This document shows positions 61,229 to 64,000 of a stretch of DNA of 64,000 nucleotides, in pieces. Each line of letters starts with the position of its first letter. Within the stretch, counting starts at the first letter, position 1. The DNA comes from Coleofasciculus sp. FACHB-T130 (lineage in GTDB: Bacteria; Cyanobacteriota; Cyanobacteriia; Cyanobacteriales; FACHB-T130): contig NZ_JACJOG010000034.1 of the NCBI RefSeq assembly GCF_014695375.1, positions 1 to 64,000 of the forward strand, given 5' to 3'. The position numbers and the translations under genes are program-made. Below the pieces are notes generated by a model. The model worked only from the letters and a program-made list of their open reading frames with translations, made no database searches and had not been told where the DNA came from.

Positions 61229-62503
61229 CTACCCAGCGATCGGCGCTACTGGTCGCTCTTCCGGTTCTATCGAATTCAGCAACGTCTTCTTAGCTAAATA
61301 TTTTTTACTTTCTTCAGGATCGAAAAACCACGGAGACAGATTGGGTGGATTGTTGATACCGTTCAAGTAATCCTTGGCAACTTCTGGATTTTGAGCCATT
61401 GCGATCGCAATCTCTTGCAGATGAGCTGGAGGCGTCAACAAGCAATCCGTTAAGGCGTGCCCATGCTGACAATATTGCCAGAATTCATCGAAAACTCCCT
61501 GCATCCATGACTCATCAAAGCGTTGGTTGCCATGTTCGACAATCCGTTGCGCGACCAGATGTGCCATCTTCGTGGCGTTATTCGCTCCCTGCGCTCCAAC
61601 CGGATCGTGCAAAATCACTGTATCGCCTATCCCCATCACCGTTGCACCTGATGGCAAACGACCAATCGGCTTCCGCACAGTCGGTGTAACTGCCCCACGA
61701 ACCCATGCTTGCTCGTCGAGCAATTCCATATCCTTGACCGTTTCGTAGTTCCACGGGGTCAATTCTTGGATGACTTGTTTGCTGAGTTCCGCTAATTCTT
61801 GACCGGATTGCACCTGGCCAAACCGATCCATTGCTCCACCAGGGTAGGCTTCAAAGGCAACAGTGTAAGCGGAATCTTTGCTGTTGGTATAAAACGGAAA
61901 CTGGAGCATCTCTCCAACGCCGGGTATATTACTGACCTGAAAGGTGCGTCCCTTCTTCGGATCTTCCTTCAGTCCGGTGTAAATACCACCCCCTAAATGG
62001 CGCTTTGGTTGGTCGTATTGGGATTTTTGCTCGTCCCGCTCAAACAAGGTCGAGAAGGAGCCACGACCAGCAGATACCACGACCAGATCGTAGTTTTGAG
62101 CAGACTCCTCCAAGTCTTGTAACGTCATTGCCTGAACAACTAATTCGCCGCCTCTGCGGACAAACTCCTGCATCCAAACGGATATTTTGAGGCGTTGATC
62201 CACACCTCGCCAGGGCTTTTCTAGAGTGGAGGAGATAACTAAGGCAACATTGCCCTGTGGGTCGCACAGGTTGTTATGAAATTGGTCGCAACCCAGAAAC
62301 TGCTCATCCCAGAAATTGAGTCCTAGGTCACGTTCAAGTTGTAGCGCATCTGGAAACAACAATGGCATTGCCATGATTTTGCCATTAAGGATAGCTTCTG
62401 GAGTGCGATCGCTAAATAGAGTCACTGCATAGCCTGCATCCACCAGACTAATGCCTAAGTAAAGACCTGCTTGACCAGCGCCAATAATTGCAATTCGTTT
62501 CAT
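61229..62503 (-). CDS. StyA-family FAD-dependent monooxygenase (styrene/indole monooxygenase-like)
   Basis: The 424-residue protein has an N-terminal FAD-binding motif, IAIIGAGQAGLYLGISL, the family-typical VVSAGRGSFSTLFERD, and the second FAD region GDTVILHDPVGAQGANNATK. Such group E flavoprotein monooxygenases epoxidise or hydroxylate small hydrophobic substrates using FADH2 from a separate reductase; no reductase gene is adjacent. The start at 62503 is strong, with GGAGG eight bases upstream. It is not in the biosynthetic run, but lies at the edge of the siderophore locus. A tailoring role is possible and unproven; it could equally be unrelated. Confidence 0.82.
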   Translation of the reverse strand: MKRIAIIGAGQAGLYLGISLVDAGYAVTLFSDRTPEAILNGKIMAMPLLFPDALQLERDLGLNFWDEQFLGCDQFHNNLCDPQGNVALVISSTLEKPWRGVDQRLKISVWMQEFVRRGGELVVQAMTLQDLEESAQNYDLVVVSAGRGSFSTLFERDEQKSQYDQPKRHLGGGIYTGLKEDPKKGRTFQVSNIPGVGEMLQFPFYTNSKDSAYTVAFEAYPGGAMDRFGQVQSGQELAELSKQVIQELTPWNYETVKDMELLDEQAWVRGAVTPTVRKPIGRLPSGATVMGIGDTVILHDPVGAQGANNATKMAHLVAQRIVEHGNQRFDESWMQGVFDEFWQYCQHGHALTDCLLTPPAHLQEIAIAMAQNPEVAKDYLNGINNPPNLSPWFFDPEESKKYLAKKTLLNSIEPEERPVAPIAG

Positions 62504-62664
62504 GGGAGATCCTCCGGAGTTGAGTCGGTCTGAGTTTAAATCGCGATCGCTTTCAATGAGAACTCAGCAAGTTACTTTAATAAATTAGCCGATACGAATC
62601 TCTCTAATATCGGGACGCAGGCTTCTAAAACCAAGCGTGGCAAACGCTTCCACTTCCTACGCAA

Positions 62665-63030
62665 CTAATCGGTTTCCACCAAAACGGTAACAGCCGCAAC
62701 CGCGATCAGCATTTCGTCATTCTTATCATTGAGTGAGGCAATTGCTCGACCTTGAACAACCATTCCGCCAGACTCAACGGTAAGAGTTTTGCGACCAAAA
62801 GGTAACATAGCTAATACCTCTGCTTCCCGCACTTGCTCTGGGTAAGGCACTGCCACCTGTACTTCAACGATCATTTGATCGGGATCGCTTAAACCTGCAA
62901 CTTCCCAGACACCTGGCAAAGCATTGTGAGCGATCGCATTCCTGACCGCCCTGGCTGCGGCAACAGTCGGTTCCTGTCCGTGCTGATCGATTCCCATCCC
63001 CATCTCGATAATTAAGCGTTTACGAGCCAC
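62665..63030 (-). CDS. Lin0512-family conserved protein
   Basis: The 121-residue protein carries GMGIDQHG near the N-terminus, the invariant GxGxDxHG motif of the Lin0512 family, together with AAARAVRNAIAHNALPG and a VEVQVAVPYPEQVRE stretch. The function is unknown. The start is a GTG at 63030 with AGAGGAG upstream. It follows the enzyme I-like gene by 21 bases on the same strand, so the two are probably cotranscribed. Because of this partner and the distant dhaKL genes, a role around dihydroxyacetone metabolism is conceivable but inferred only from position. Confidence 0.85.
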   Translation of the reverse strand: MARKRLIIEMGMGIDQHGQEPTVAAARAVRNAIAHNALPGVWEVAGLSDPDQMIVEVQVAVPYPEQVREAEVLAMLPFGRKTLTVESGGMVVQGRAIASLNDKNDEMLIAVAAVTVLVETD

Positions 63031-63051
63031 CGTTACTCCTCTGACGACACT

Positions 63052-64000
63052 TTATTTTTCCAACTGACCTGCAATATATTCTCTGACTTCTTTGGCTGAA
63101 TCTAGCTGCAAGACAGCAGATGCGATCGCTTCCGCTTCATCCATCCTCAACTTTGAAATTGCTGCTTTTACTGTAGAAATGGCTGGGGAGTTCATACTGA
63201 ATTCATCAACGCCCAATCCGACTAAAATAGGTGTCGCTAACTCTGATGAAGCTAATTCGCCGCACACTCCCACCCAAATCCCAGCATGATGAGCTGCGGT
63301 AACAGTTTGCTGAATCATTCGCAGCACTGCTGGTTCAAAAGCATCAGCCAGAGTAGCCACTTTGGGATTTGTGCGATCGCTTGCCATGACATACTGGCTT
63401 AAATCATTGGTGCCAATACTAAAAAAATCCACCTCTGCTGCCAGTTTGTCAGCCATTGTCACCGCTGCTGGCACTTCCACCATGATTCCGACTTCCATTG
63501 CTTCATCAAAACTCATCCCCAAAGAGCGCAATTCTGTCTTAGCTGCGGCTAAAATCTCTTTGGCGGCGCGGATTTCTCTCACGGATGCCACCATCGGAAA
63601 CATGACCTTAATAGGGTGTTTGTGACTGGCGCGTAAAATTGCCCGTAGCTGAGTTTTTAGTAAATCTGGGGAATCCAGTAAATAGCGAATTCCCCGCCAT
63701 CCGAGGAAGGGATTGGCTTCTGGTGGCAAATCCAGGTAAGGGAGGGGTTTGTCTCCGCCAATATCGAGAGTGCGAATAATTAGGGGATGGGGGGATAGGA
63801 TGGATGCGATCGCTTCATACGCTTCTCGTTGTTCTTCCTCAGTCGGGACGCTGACTCGATCGAAATACAAAAATTCACTCCGCAGCAATCCCACCCCTTC
63901 TGCACCCGTACTTACAGCAATTTTGGCCTCTTGTATTGTCAAAATATTTGCCATCACCTTAATTTGATGTCCGTCGTGGGTGATAGCGGGTTGCTGTGCA
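63052..64000 (-). CDS. C-terminal part of a PTS enzyme I-like protein (partial; perhaps part of DhaM)
   Basis: The frame is open to the window edge, so the N-terminus is missing; upstream codons read QQPAITHDGHQIKVMANI, continuing the family. The visible 316 residues are the PEP-binding barrel of enzyme I. Signatures are GVGLLRSEFLYFDR, PLIIRTLDIGGDKPLPYL, FFSIGTNDLSQYVMASDR and the active-site Cys in GVCGELASS. Enzyme I takes phosphate from PEP and passes it to HPr; in dihydroxyacetone kinase systems it feeds DhaM, and some DhaM proteins contain HPr and enzyme I domains. Whether this is free enzyme I or a DhaM fusion cannot be decided here. Confidence 0.88.
   Translation of the reverse strand, partial: AQQPAITHDGHQIKVMANILTIQEAKIAVSTGAEGVGLLRSEFLYFDRVSVPTEEEQREAYEAIASILSPHPLIIRTLDIGGDKPLPYLDLPPEANPFLGWRGIRYLLDSPDLLKTQLRAILRASHKHPIKVMFPMVASVREIRAAKEILAAAKTELRSLGMSFDEAMEVGIMVEVPAAVTMADKLAAEVDFFSIGTNDLSQYVMASDRTNPKVATLADAFEPAVLRMIQQTVTAAHHAGIWVGVCGELASSELATPILVGLGVDEFSMNSPAISTVKAAISKLRMDEAEAIASAVLQLDSAKEVREYIAGQLEK

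Noticed and set aside
61098-61370. 90-codon plus-strand frame after the MFS gene
   Set aside because: It runs through the terminator hairpin and into the antisense of the monooxygenase C-terminus.
1-64000. tRNA or rRNA genes and phage integrase or attachment sites at the island edges
   Set aside because: None was recognised by eye in the intergenic regions, including the proposed junctions near 7.2 and 62.6 kb; a tRNAscan or repeat search would be needed to exclude them.

Overview
The window is cyanobacterial chromosome, probably from a filamentous species. The evidence is the many HIP1 octamers (GCGATCGC), several families of short palindromic intergenic repeats typical of such genomes, and the gene families present. 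Nearly all of it from about 7.2 to 62.5 kb reads as one siderophore locus built around a 43.6 kb NRPS/PKS assembly line on the minus strand. Housekeeping genes lie on both sides.

Layout. 0-7.2 kb: end of an unrecognised gene, a secreted retropepsin-like protease, a TauE/SafE permease, a GH57 glycosidase, a 46-residue protein, a Tat-exported S66 carboxypeptidase, and dhaL and dhaK. 7.6-10.5 kb (+): two FecCD-type permeases and a FecE/FhuC-type ATPase with ATGA overlaps. 10.9-12.9 kb (+): a secreted penicillin-acylase-family Ntn hydrolase. 13.0-56.7 kb (-): ten genes, read from right to left. 57.5-61.1 kb (+): a Suc/Fer-like protein, a siderophore-binding lipoprotein and an MFS exporter. 61.2-62.5 kb (-): a StyA-type flavin monooxygenase. 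62.7-64.0 kb (-): a Lin0512-family protein and the C-terminal part of a PTS enzyme I-like protein.

Assembly line in order of transcription: FAAL-ACP-C-A(Ser)-T; PKS KS-AT-KR-ACP; C-A(Asn-like)-T-C-A(Ser)-T; C-A(Orn-like)-T-E; C-A(Gly/Ala-like, embedded N-methyltransferase)-T-C; stand-alone TauD hydroxylase; C*-A(Asp)-T; C-A(Gly)-T-C-TauD; C*-A(Asp)-T-reductase; type II thioesterase. C* is a condensation-like domain that has lost its catalytic histidines. Substrates are my manual reading of the 8-9 residue specificity codes. Two Asp modules, each preceded by a C domain and a TauD hydroxylase, point to two beta-hydroxyaspartate iron ligands on a fatty-acylated peptide. The closest known class I can name is the cyanochelin-type cyanobacterial lipopeptide siderophores. 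The transport genes and a PvdQ-like acylase support a siderophore role.

Most unusual features. (1) Seven of the eight adenylation domains carry an in-frame insertion made from the genome's palindromic repeats, all at the same point between core motifs A6 and A7. Other repeat families are inserted in frame in a C domain, an ACP, an A-domain N-terminus and inter-domain linkers. (2) The unit C-TauD-C*-A-T occurs twice, once with TauD fused to C and once split; in the split copy a repeat fills the gap and linker-like sequence remains on both sides. (3) The locus sits between two halves of what looks like one dihydroxyacetone-kinase neighbourhood, suggesting insertion as an island. (4) Permease/ATPase and binding-protein genes are on opposite sides of the synthetase, and no TonB-dependent receptor is present.
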